From Apostichopus japonicus (lineage: Eukaryota > Echinodermata > Holothuroidea > Aspidochirotida > Stichopodidae): DNA of 64,000 nucleotides. The translations under genes and the position numbers were made by a program. Positions 24,959 through 36,482 of the stretch are shown piece after piece; within the stretch, counting starts at the first letter, position 1; each line of letters starts with the position of its first letter. A model generated the notes under the pieces. It was given only the letters and a program-made list of their open reading frames with translations, was not told the origin of the DNA and ran no database searches. The stretch is taken from NCBI RefSeq assembly GCF_037975245.1, contig NC_092563.1, positions 18,033,594-18,097,593 of the forward strand. The letters run 5' to 3'.

Positions 24959-25683
24959 GGATTAGAAACTAGGTCATAACAGTCAAGCAGAATCTGGTAT
25001 TATTATTCGGTCCTTGCGGTATGCGGCTGGCTAAAGTCAAGCCCTTATTGTTAATCTTTGCAATCTGATGGGTATTAGCGAAATGGACAATGCAACAGAC
25101 ATACAACGAATATACAGAAATATAAGTAAAACTATCAATTTTATTCAAACAATAGCAAAGCAACTTTAAAAAAAATAGAATTAAAACAGGGACAATAAAA
25201 AAACTAGCTTGAACAAAAGAAAAAAATGTGTCTGCATGACTTTCATGAGTTTTCTTGCTCTCATTTTTCAGCATTCTTGTTGACCTTGGAAGAACGTGTG
25301 GATTATACCCTTAGTAATTCATAATTACATCTTATTTACAGCAGAGTGTAGTTGTCCACTTCATGATCATGATTAAGTGTCTTCTGTACTTTGTGTAGAG
25401 GTTATGATTAAATGCTAAAACTGCTTAGGAGGCTTTCGAAAAGTACAGCTGTTGAGGTCGTGATCATGGATTAATCATGGGATGTTGAGAGGGACAAAAT
25501 TTAATAGAGAGATTGAATGTCCTGGATAATAACAGGCACGCTCAAAAGAAATCTACACTCAGTCTCATTGTCATGTAAACCACTTTTGCTCAGTTTTTGA
25601 ATAATCTTGAGAGTAATTGTGGCTCGAAAGAGTTGTCGAGAGGTAAGGTCTTCCATGTTTTGTTCGGCGATGAGAGGAACGCA

Positions 25684-25879
25684 TTCTGAAGCATCCCGGT
25701 GAAATTTGAAATTTCAAGGTCATCAGAGATATATCGGTTGTTGAAAGGTTGTCACTGTTTCTATAATATATTAAGTGAACTTTCTGAAGCATCCCAGTGA
25801 AATTTGAAATTTCAAGGTCATCAGAGATATATCGGTTGTTGAAAGGTTGTCACTGTTTCTATAATATATTAAGTGAACT
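25684..25879. repeat. 98-bp tandem duplication, nearly identical
   Basis: 25684-25781 is repeated head to tail at 25782-25879. I see a single difference (CCCGGTG versus CCCAGTG), implying a recent event or an assembly duplication. The unit holds no recognisable feature. It abuts the TTAA MITE copy 2 within about 15 bp. Confidence 0.92.
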
Positions 25880-25896
25880 TAAATCAAACAGGTTAA

Positions 25897-26253
25897 AGGG
25901 AGTGAAGACTCGCGCACAAAGGAACGTCTGATGCCGGTAATCTGACCTAGTTTTGAATGAGGTGTAACAGAAGTGTTAGACACCACCAATGATCCCAGAA
26001 AATACACGCACAGCTTGCTACCGTCAGTAATTAGACACTAGTGTACAGTCAATACATGCAGCTATGGTCAATACCCACAACACAGTGTACATAGCAGCTA
26101 TGGACATCTCAGGTCTACTTAAAAGATAACAAGGTATCACGTTTCATTACTGTCTGCATTTTGTAGCGACAAGAAGAAAACTTCACTTGCAAGCAATGGA
26201 AAGTGAATTTTTTCAGAGGGCGACATGCGGTTTGGGGCGAGTCTTCAATGCCT
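25897..26253. mobile_element. TTAA-flanked MITE, copy 2 (inverted)
   Basis: A 357-bp copy of the element at 17112-17475, in opposite orientation, again bounded by TTAA (25893-25896, 26254-26257). Ends read AGGGAGTGAAGACTCGC and, reverse-complemented, AGGCATTGAAGACTCGC. Similarity to copy 1 runs the full length with many substitutions, so both are old. Being inverted and about 8.4 kb apart, they could pair in a transcript spanning both. Confidence 0.85.
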
Positions 26254-26257
26254 TTAA

Positions 26258-29200
26258 ATAACGACAGAAGATATGGTTAGACTTTGGATTGGAAGAATAT
26301 TCTCTGACTTTACCTTAAAGGGGGACTTGATGGAGGTAAAAATATACCACTGATTGAAAAAGGGGGGGTGGGAATTATTTAATGTGCATGTATGACATTT
26401 TACATGTTTTGCTTCCAAGTTCACTCTTTGTGTACAAAACATTAACTATTAAATTTTGTAATCTCTAAAAATAATTTAGACCGATATTCTTATATTTCAT
26501 CATGATTGAATACTTAAAGCCCTATTCCAACACACTTTGTCAGTTTTAATAGTCAAGCATCATTTCAAAGTAATAATAAAAACTTAAAAGGCAGAAGTTT
26601 TGCAAATTTCCAGGTTTGCTTTTGCATGTATGAACTGTGGTATTGTATAAGAAAGTGTGTGGAGGAGGATATTTATAGAATTGGGAGGTATTTTCATAAG
26701 AACAAATACAGAAAGATTGTCTCAATAGACTATTTAAACTTTTATGACAAATAATACGTAGTTGTTTAACTACAATTGTCAGCCTTGGCAACCCAATATG
26801 GAGACCAGGCTATTCATAAAACATACAAAACAAGACTGAATTTTCCAGTGAGGGAAATTTCCTCAAAGGTTGTAATAAAAAAAAAGTTTTAGAATTTTGA
26901 CCAAACGTGAAAATATTTGAATATTCAACATATTTGGGCCCAATACAGAATACCTTTAAAACTAGAATATCTCCCAAAACAGAGCAAGATTTTTTTTCTT
27001 AGCTGTATTGGGGAGTAGTCCTTTACATAAAGGAGTTGTTTATAACCAGTTTTAGTTTTGCAATAAGCATTGAAACTTCTTACAACTAGGTTAGTTTATC
27101 TAATCAGATGAAGATGAATAAGGTAATGTTGATAGAGCTTCATAATACTTACCTCTGAATGTACTGGATTATTTTGTGATTTATAATTTGATACTAGTCA
27201 TGTTTTTTGGGGTTATTTCTCATTGACTGTTTTACAATGACAACATGATTGCAATAAACGTAGGGGAAGAAGAAACAAATGATGTGTTTAATATCCGCTC
27301 TTCTAGTCTCAGTCAAACATATGTGCATTCTGCTCTTGCCAGTTACCTTGCTTACAAATATTAAATGATATTAGAGGTACTGTTAAAAATGGATACAGGG
27401 CACATTGCAGCTTAGCAATACGATATAGCTTTGTGTTACCTATAAGGGAGTCTATGTAAGAGGTTAGGCTACCCAGCATATCAAACATTTCCTCCATTTT
27501 TCACAGGAGTGATGCTATACTTGATTCGTTCCTTATGCAGCAGTCCACATGTTCTAAAAATGGGGAGGAGGGTTGGTGGGGGCCAGGCTTTCTTTGATCG
27601 TTTTCCATCAAACTGGTTTAAAAAAAACTGGCATATATGACTTTATATCCTGTTCATTCTCTGCAGAAATTTTTAAATCCACGTCGTTTATATGGACGAG
27701 CAAGATTAATTGATTGAGGAAACTAAATATTCATTCCCTGCATAAAATTCAAAATATGGGCACACCTCTATACCAACCGCTTCGCAGTAGACGTTAACAT
27801 TTTAGCAACGAATGGCCGTGATGGGATATATACCTGTTTATATCGATTCGAGTTTGCCTATAGGTAAATGATGGCAAAGGACAATGGATGCTAGTATTGG
27901 TACCCAGCCAGAACCAGACATGTTTTTTCTATTAATATCAATATCATAGAGTATGCCTTCATATTGTGATTCTTTACTTTACTATTATAATCTTCTTTGC
28001 TTTCACTTTGGCAAATATTTACATGACTTCCCAACTTCTTCTTTTGGGCAGAAAAGGCTCATAAGCAGACTCTTTGAGCAATTTTAGACGTTGTGTTTTC
28101 TCTTATTATCTGTAGGATTAATTAAAAACAAGATGAGTTTGCAATGAAAGAGTACAAAGTTTGCAGGGTAGAAGGAACAATTAATGTTCTATTATTATCT
28201 CCGTTCATATTTTGTGGGTATTTTTGGTGTATTTTATTGTTAAATCAAACAACCATAAATTTATATTATTATATTAGTAAATGCGATCCCTGTCTGCTCA
28301 TTAGCAACTGGTCTTACGGTTGCTATTTTTGGCTTGTCATATCACTATAGTGTTAAAACTGCGAAATAATATGCATCTGGAGAAAAGCGTCGCAAAAGCC
28401 TTGATGACGTCACATGATTCAAAATTGTGTCGAATAAATCACGATTTGTTATCAAGTAAGCAAAACTTTCGAAGAGAGCAAAGTATCATCTGGTATACAT
28501 AGTTAACAAGTGAGCCCCTTGTTCATTTTTGAAACAGTTTCGAATACGGTAACATATCTTATAGGCTACGGTACTCTTTTGCTGCCGTGTTGACTTTTGA
28601 CACCGTTTTTGGCGTCGTTTTCAGTTGTTTTATCTTCTAGACTATTAATTTTCTTTGATGGTCAGAAAATCAAATTCTCGCCATACTTAGACGGTCTAGC
28701 AATTTACGAAACAAACTACAAACATTGCTGATGATCTCTTACTAAAATTGAAGTTAATTGTACAAAATTGAAGAAGGCGCGCTGAACTTGACAGAAGAGC
28801 ATAAACGGAATTGTTATTGTCAATAAGGCATTGGACACCCCGCAAACATTCACAGTCTTGCAAATTGAGTTGGGTGATGATACATCCCAACATCGAGGTA
28901 TAACTGCACTTATTAGTTAGTATACGATATAGGCTTAATCGTGATACAGCCCACAACATTACACCGTTGGAAAAAATGAAAGCAACCTGTTTCCACCTGG
29001 TCTAGGCTGTGGTGTTTGTTATTGCAACAAGTCCCGTAGTACATGGAAGTCATACTGCCACGTGTACGCTGATGATGAATCAGCGACACGGTCCTACAAC
29101 GGGCCCTCTCCTGCAGATTTAGCACATCCATGACCGCATCCATTCAATTTGCGGGCCCTTAGGACCTTAGGCTTGAACAACCTATACGGCATACCCTGAA

Positions 29201-29470
29201 CATTGCTCAATCGTTCATTCTAGGTATATTCAGACTATAGTTATATTTTGGTTCTCTTAGCCCACGGTGTATATTGCTCCAACCAACCAATATTTCTCTC
29301 TCGTCCGCTCTTATAAAAAAATAAATTGAGAACAGTTGATCTAGGCTGTACTTGTTTATGCTGTATGACAGGGTAACACTTCCATGGTTAATGAATAAGG
29401 GAGGCTATACTTGGTACGGTGGATATCATATCATGACATGCTCAAATACATACATTTTTAAAGAGCCTCT
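26258..29470. other. Non-coding stretch
   Basis: No gene I can support. The part at 28640-29150 has less biased composition, and minus-strand frames there (28696-28959, 28913-29143) are open, but I recognise nothing and see no convincing splice structure. Confidence 0.3.
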
Positions 29471-29688
29471 AAAATATGTTTTTATAACGTTAAATGTGGT
29501 GTTATAAAAACGTTGGCATAACGTTTTTATGAGATATTAATGTTATATTAATGTTTTAACGAAAACATGTTTTGAAATAATAGCCTGAAAACTTTTTCAT
29601 GACATATTTATGATACCACAAATAACGTTATCAAAACAAAGACGAAACGTTTAATAACGTTTTAAAAACGTTTTTATGTTTGCTGGGT
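29471..29688. repeat. AACGTT-rich dispersed repeat
   Basis: The self-complementary core AACGTT or its variants AACGTTTTTAT/ATAACGTT recur about ten times in both orientations, ending with TTTATGTTTGCTGGG. This gives many overlapping weak hairpins and looks like a decayed MITE. I could not define termini or a target duplication. Confidence 0.55.
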
Positions 29689-31597
29689 TTCATGCTATTT
29701 CGTTTAAATCAGAAAGAGTCACTAATGTAATCATCTGTAATATTGCGATGCACAGCGTGACGAGAGACACTACATTATTGTCACAAATTTGGACAGTCGC
29801 ATTAAATGGATGTATCCTATACTAATTGCTATATCAAAGTAATAGGTCAGCGGAGTCCGCTATACTTTACATGGAAAAGTTATGTCTCATAAACCATGTG
29901 TCGGACAATCTTCGATCCTTCCCCGCTTTGGCATTTTTACTAGTGTATGTGACTACATTTTATCTGTTGGTAATCTAAAATCAAATGTCAAAGGTCACGT
30001 GATCCAGCTATTCCTTCCTTTCTCCCGGCCCTGCAGTCCCTTACGTGTTTTCTTTTTCTTTCTTTGTTTCTCTTTCTCTTTTCTCCACTTTTGAGCAGAT
30101 TCTGTACGTGAAGTTCACGATAGTTCATTCAACGGTTTGATTTCAGAAGAGCATATCCGGTGTTTTTCTTTCTTTTTGTTTGTTTGGCATTGTGTATAGT
30201 CAGTCATATTAAAATTAATTCCATATAGGATGAATACATGACAGCATGCAGTAATGTACAATCACAACGGGAAGAAACCATTAAACGTGAGGTTCAACCA
30301 TGTCATATGTAAGAGAGCTATATGGTATGAGCTTTAATATACAGTAGCCTATAAGCTATTTATCTGGTAAGCCATAGGCTGGTGTACGCGAAAAATGTAT
30401 TTGTGTAGGCCACGGTGAATTGATATACCAGCTCTGAACGGGTGCGCTTGGGTGGGGAGAGTCAGCGCGGCCCCATTTGTATAATTATGTCACGACGCCC
30501 CGACCCCTCCCCCTCTTTACCTGAGGCTTCATTTTTGTTTAAGTATATGATGAGATGAGAATACGCTATTCTTTATCTCATAATTTCCCGGGTCCGTCCA
30601 TATTTTTCTTGGCCTCTTATTTGAACTGGGCTAAACATGTGCCCTCTCGCTAGGTCCGAGGCGCCACAACTACACTACGGTAGGTTGAAGGCGCACATTT
30701 CATATTGTTCGCGAAAGGTGCTATAGTTTGATCCGAGGCGCCAGATGTGCCGCAATTCAAGGTCCGGCATTGCTGGTTGGATCACTGGGCCGCTAGCAAT
30801 TTAAAGCCCAGTTCGCCACGGATCCAAGGGTAATGTGCTTTTTTTTCAGGGTCAGGGCGGGGTCCCGATCGAAAACAGAAAACTTGCAATCAAGTCCTAC
30901 ATCTTGTTTTCTAGGTAACATTTTAGGTTGAAATATTATACTAAAACTGAGCGTTAAAAGCAAACATGTGTGATGTCATAATATATGAAAAGGCGTAGAT
31001 TGACAAAGTTGTGCTTCTCAGAAATTGCATCTGATTTTTTAATTCCAAAATTTGGTTGCAAACTTGCAATAGCATAGGAACTTAAGGGTCAGTGGAGGTG
31101 GGGTTGAGAAAACAGGGCGTGCGTAACTTCCCCGGTAAACATTTAGTTTTGTAAATGCTACGGTGGCGCAGATGGGACTTTGGAAAGTTCAATGTTTTGT
31201 CTCGATATTTTTTCGGAATGAAAACTTGTTCATCGAATTGGGCAACCGTATATATCTCAATTTTTACTTTTTGTTTCAAAACTATGTGCTGCCTCCACAA
31301 TTTCGAACGATTTTCAAAAGTTTGCCCACGTGTTCTCTTAAAATGTCTACTGTTTTCTCAATTTTTTCACTTTTTCTCAAAACAGTTTGAAAGATGCAAA
31401 GTTACTAACAAGCTGAAAATGCAGCTTTCAGTTATACGTGAGCAGTGTTCACTACGGTCACAATGAAGTAGTTGATCTTTTCCTGTGACGAAAAGAAGCC
31501 AATTAACTGGGCATGGTTACGCAGGCTAGGGGCAATAATCCAAATAGCCCCGATTCTTATACGCAAAGCATGCACACGTCTAGCAGGCATGCTTGCA
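29689..31597. other. Non-coding stretch, locally CpG-rich
   Basis: 30370-30890 is richer in CpG than its surroundings and carries the repeated block TCCGAGGCGCCA twice, about 90 bp apart. That could be a decayed repeat or an unmethylated regulatory patch. No gene supported. Confidence 0.3.
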
Positions 31598-32025
31598 TTG
31601 AGTCCGCACCGTCATACTCGTATTCTCTATCATTGTTGTCTATACGGTACTCATGGATGGGTACTCGCACTCGATCATGTTTGGGAATCTAGTGACTAGG
31701 TACTCATGCTTAGGGCCTTTTGCTCGTACTCATACCAAGGGGGAGGGTCATACTTGTACTTGAACTCGTGATGATTTACTCGTGGCATTTTGGGAATTTA
31801 GTCTAGATACCAGTGTAAGACTATGTACGCGTGCGTACTCATGCTTTGGGCCCTGTACTCGTACTCATTCCGAAGAGAATTGTAATTGTACTCACGGAAG
31901 TCATACTGTTGTACTCGTAGTAGGCTATAAGTTTACAATATTTCTCGCTTTTCGAGCTTTGTACACTGATACTCGCACACGTGTACTCATACACAAAGAG
32001 AACATTATGCTTGTACTCGTATTCT
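31598..32025. repeat. Degenerate TACTCGTACTCAT repeat with higher-order period
   Basis: Short units around GTACTCGTACTCAT occur many times. A larger block (TTTGGGAATCTAG ... TACTCATGCTTAGGGCC ... TACTCGTACTCATNCC) at about 31678-31770 recurs diverged at about 31788-31900, indicating an old higher-order tandem array. Confidence 0.6.
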
Positions 32026-33424
32026 TGTTGTTTATATGTATACTACATGACTGGTGATATAGGTCTAGGATCTATAGTGACGTTCGTTTAAAAAAAAAAA
32101 AAGCAAAAACGCTTACATTATACCTTAACAGCTGCCAGTATGACACAAATAACAAACTTGTGATGACAAGAAAGAATTACGTTACAAACAGCTATCAGCT
32201 GCTTTAATGCAAATGCTGTCTCCCCCCCCCCTTTTTATACTGACTCAATATATCCCTTTAAGGAAAGGCACGTGCCGCACCCTAGCACGGAAGTTGCATA
32301 CATGGATGTTGTCACGTAACCACAATCATTTATTGTGTCTGTTACTTCATGATGCCAGTGTCGACCAGACCGGTCCCTCAATGTTGTAAATTTCAACAAA
32401 TACCACCCCTTTTATAACCAAATTGAGCGACTAGATTTCTGTACTAATTAATGTCAATTCCGTCAAAGTGATATTGTCAAATACAATGTTCTAGTGGGTA
32501 TAACTATGAATGCAAACAGTTAAGCGAATGACTGACTGCACGGAAGAAAAATGATAAAATCAAGAAACATCTAAAAGACATGTTTTGAAATTTTACTTTA
32601 ATTCAATTCGGTCGGTAGTGAAATGTAGTGGCGTGATTCGTTAATACTGAATGACCTACGGTCCACCCCCCCCCCCCTCCTCCACTATCATGACCGTTTG
32701 ATTTTCTCGTCAGAAAAATTAACTTGTCAATGTTTGTGTCTCAAATCTAGCGAACTAAACAGTATAAAATCTTTCAACATTACGGTAATTTAATAGACAT
32801 CATATTCCACGGGCCATTAACTGATCCTGGGCATGCAGTCCCTGACCCCCCCCCCCACCTCCCCATCTCTATTGGTCTCTTCAGACCTGGAGGTGTATTG
32901 AAGTATGAATGGTAGCCTACGTGTTCAGACTGTGCAACTCAATCCTCATAGCATTTTGTACGGCGAAGAATATGAAGTTCTCAAATTTGATGATATTTTG
33001 TGAGTGCATCTGCCAACAACAGAGCTAATTATGTCATGCATCATGGCAATTGAGCTGTTCTCTTAATATTTTTCTTGATAATATTTAAATCAAATATATA
33101 GTAAAAGAGGAAAGTAATATTTCTAGCAAAATATTATTTATTTTCCTCTTTCAAATAAGGGTTACGTTATGTACCGTCGAAATATTTCAATCAAATGTTT
33201 GTTGTGCCTGATGGAGAATCGGTGGAGGGATAGGAGTACGGTGAGGAGTTATAAGCGTGGAACGCTATGAAGAGTGAGGGGGGGGGGGGTGAAGGTGCTT
33301 GTGAGATTGACGTATTAAGAAGAAAGAGAATGAGAGAAAATTGAACGGGTGAGATTTATTTCTGCTAATTTTCCATTGAACTCTTTCCTATCGCCAAGTT
33401 GATTGTTGCAGAAGAGGAGAACGT
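32026..33424. other. Non-coding stretch with C runs
   Basis: C runs of about 10 at 32221-32230, 32667-32676 and 32848-32857. A 48-nt exon-like segment at 32952-32999 is described in the findings. No other support for a gene. Confidence 0.3.
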
Positions 33425-33779
33425 AGCCGGGGGGGGGGGGGGGGGAGAGCAGCGGCGGCGATCGCTCCCCCTCCCTTTGAGTACCCCGAAAAATAAAATT
33501 TAAACTATAAGCAGGACATATCATTAAAGACCTCTTTTCAGATTGAAGGAAGCTAAGCGACCCTTCTCAATATTTTCCCTGAAAGTTCGTCCTCTACGTA
33601 ATACAGTTTTCATATTATTGTTTATTTCCTGCAACGTGGGAGGCATTTTGGGCAAACTTTTTCTTTGTACATCTTGGCGCTCCGTTAAGTGTAATAATGC
33701 TGTCTTTGTGAGAAGTTCCCCTTTTGGATTCTCCTCCCCCCCCCCCCCACCCTTTCAAAACTTTCTGGCTACTTCCCTG
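33425..33779. mobile_element. Diverged hAT-like element copy
   Basis: The interior (GTGGGAGGCATTTTGGGC, then TTGTACATCTTGGCGCTCC) is a decayed, internally deleted version of the interior of the element at 4384-4682. It starts near a GTAGCCGGGG block with 17 G at 33429-33445 and ends GGCTACTTCCCTG. I found only a 6-bp match (GAACTC) as a possible flanking duplication, so the left boundary is uncertain. Confidence 0.5.
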
Positions 33780-34220
33780 GAACTCGCTATCTTGATATGA
33801 TATACACTCACCGTTATAATGTAATACGTCCGCTGGTTTACTTACACAAAATGATTCCTCCGCATCTTGTATAGTTGTGTTTGTACACAGGTCGCTTGCT
33901 TCCCTGAATGTTAAGTTGCTTATCCGCTCATTGTTCTAAAGTACACATTTACTTCCAATTGGAATCAGGTCATAGTCTTTATGTGTTTGTTGTCTGTCTG
34001 CCTTCTCTGCATGCCTGGTATAGTTGGGCCATATAAATAATATATAGATATATACAGTATATCGCACCTGAAAAAAAAAACACGTTAAATACATCATTAT
34101 CTATCTTGCTCTTATTTCTTTTTGCTCTCATTTCTCGGCCATGATGTAAATGATTTTAGCCTTTGTAGGTCAAGAGAATTGTATCAATTTATAAAACACA
34201 ATATGAACGCATCTATATAG

Positions 34221-34469
34221 GAGCGTTAACCTGAATTTCCTGAACCATTGTAGATCTATATAATTATGTAGCAGCGATAACATGAATTTCCTGAACCATT
34301 GTGATCTATATAACTATATAGCAATGATAACATGAATTTCCTGAACCATTGTGATAGATAACTATGTAGCAGCGATAACATGAATTTCCGGAACCATTGT
34401 GATCTATATAACTATATAGCAGCGATAACATGAATTTCCTGAACCATTGTGGATCTATATAACTAACAG
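34221..34469. repeat. 50-bp minisatellite, five copies
   Basis: Units of about 48-51 bp start near 34221, 34270, 34320, 34368 and 34418. The shared core is AACATGAATTTCCTGAACC followed by ATTGTGATCTATATAACTA. Copies differ by a few substitutions and small indels. Confidence 0.92.
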
Positions 34470-36332
34470 ATTGATAGTCATTGTCAACTCCACTGAAAAC
34501 GAGGATAGATGTTTACTTGGGCGAGGGGAAGGGAAAAAAGAGGAGGGAGGAGGGTCGAAGTGAGAGTGAGGCGGGGGAGTAAGGGACAACGAGGGGTGAG
34601 TAAAACTCATTCTTCATGCATCTATGCAATAAATTTAACCCCCCCCCCCAGAGAGAACAATCCACTCGTCCGTGTGTCAGATGTATATAATGACAAACAA
34701 GCCCAACATTCAATGACTTCAGTCCAAAACACCAAATAAAAAATTGTGTATTACTTATGAATAAACAAATAATATAAATAAGCTATAAGTATTACAGTAT
34801 ATATTCACAAGTTATTGCATCATATCCAAACATTTAAAGATTTGGCGCGTCACAGACACCACAGTTTTATCACTGTCTGAAGTACACGCAGACGCGGTTC
34901 ACAACTGTGTATCTTTTTGTTTAGGTAAACATTTGAATTACTCCTGTGAATTTCACAATCACAATTTGAATACCCGTATAGCCTGAGTCACAGTTTCTCT
35001 TCACTAAACTAACAACATACCGACATGTCGTACGTATACACACGTCAGGACTTCAAATATTGGCATTTGCGCTATCATATGCAGGGTTTATCTTTTATGG
35101 AGTTCGATGTACTATTAAGGAAGGCATCTCTCGATCCCTACCACTGCCCCTAAAATAGTGACGGGTAAGAGATAGAACTAAGCGGGTGTACACAACCGAA
35201 AGTAAAGGCATTCTATGTGTGTGATCTTCATATCGCTTGCACGGCACACGATTTTCTTATGATAATGGCACCAACCACACAGTAAACCATAACTTTGCAT
35301 GTTATCAGGGAGGGGGAGGGTGACCCTATTAAAAAAGTTAAGATTTTTAATTGTGCTTTCTGAAGCATATTTGGCTTACTTAGAAGTTAGGTCTATAATT
35401 AGGGATATATCCCCTCGACCCCACCCACCCACGCACACAACCACCACCACGGATCCCCTAGTACTTTGTAACTTTTGAGCATGACTTTTGAGCACCAAGA
35501 TATTGATCTACACAAACTTTATGAAAGAGTGTTTCCCTGTTCTCAGAATCTGCGGACAATGTAGTAGAGGCTTTGGTTAGTTAAATGCGTTGTAATACTT
35601 CTGGTTTTTAACCATAGGTTTGTTCGTCTCTTGCTGTGAGGATATACACTTGAGCAAGCACATTGTACCGTGTGTTTGACTGTTTGTTTGTTCTCACAGT
35701 TTTTAACATTAGCTTTTTGAATTTCATTTCTTTAGTCGAGAGTCCCTTGTCGATATAGGCCTATATAACTAACGCACACTATAGTATGCGGCAGGTATGC
35801 ATCAACCAAGGGTCTCAGTAATATGCTCGGGGTTCTCAGGCCATAGGAAGAACGTAGAAGATTCAGAATTAGCGTATCACCGGTATTTTACCCCGGGGTC
35901 CGTAGGCCCCGCGGACACTGAGAGTAAATGGGTACGCTGAGTGGATCCGCGACAAACGATATCCAAACAATCAGAGTAAATCTGAAAATACATGATTTTA
36001 GGGCGAAAGAACGACACTTTCTTGACCCCATCTCCCTATTTTTGGGGGTCCTTGAACATTTCATTATTGTTCCCATAGTCCCGTGGATGAAAGAAAAAAG
36101 AGGTTATCACAGGGATGGCATGACAGCCTACGCGGCGGAAATGTCACAGTTCGAGATAGTCTGGTTCATTACGTACACCAAACATCAACACCTCAGTCGA
36201 ATCCTTAGGATTGGTATATACCGACTCGATAATAGACATAGGCCTATAGTCGGTCTAAAAACATGTTGCATACTGCAATCATCAGGGCTGAAATTTATAC
36301 TTTATAGAGTGTAACGGCTAAGGCTACACTAC
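34470..36332. other. Non-coding stretch
   Basis: A purine-rich patch lies at 34520-34600. The frame at 35928-36314 (128 codons) has no recognisable domain and no splice support, so I do not call it a gene. Confidence 0.3.
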
Positions 36333-36482
36333 CGGTGACCGGACAATTCCCACCTGGACAGTTCCCACCCCAGATCCCCCCCCCCCCCTGGACAATTCCC
36401 ATTTCGACTCTCCACCGGACAATTACCCCCGGACAGTTACCCTCCCGGACAATTTCCCCCGGAAAATTTCTCCGGACAATTG
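36333..36482. repeat. CCGGACAATT short tandem array
   Basis: Eight or so units built on CCGGACAATT or CTGGACAGTT plus a C-rich spacer, 13-17 bp for most units with a 12-nt C run inserted near 36376. It may be the repetitive core of a mobile element, but I see no clear termini. Confidence 0.75.

Noticed and set aside
24723-24972. Gly/Val/Trp-rich plus-strand frames
   Set aside because: Translation of the G-rich minisatellite.
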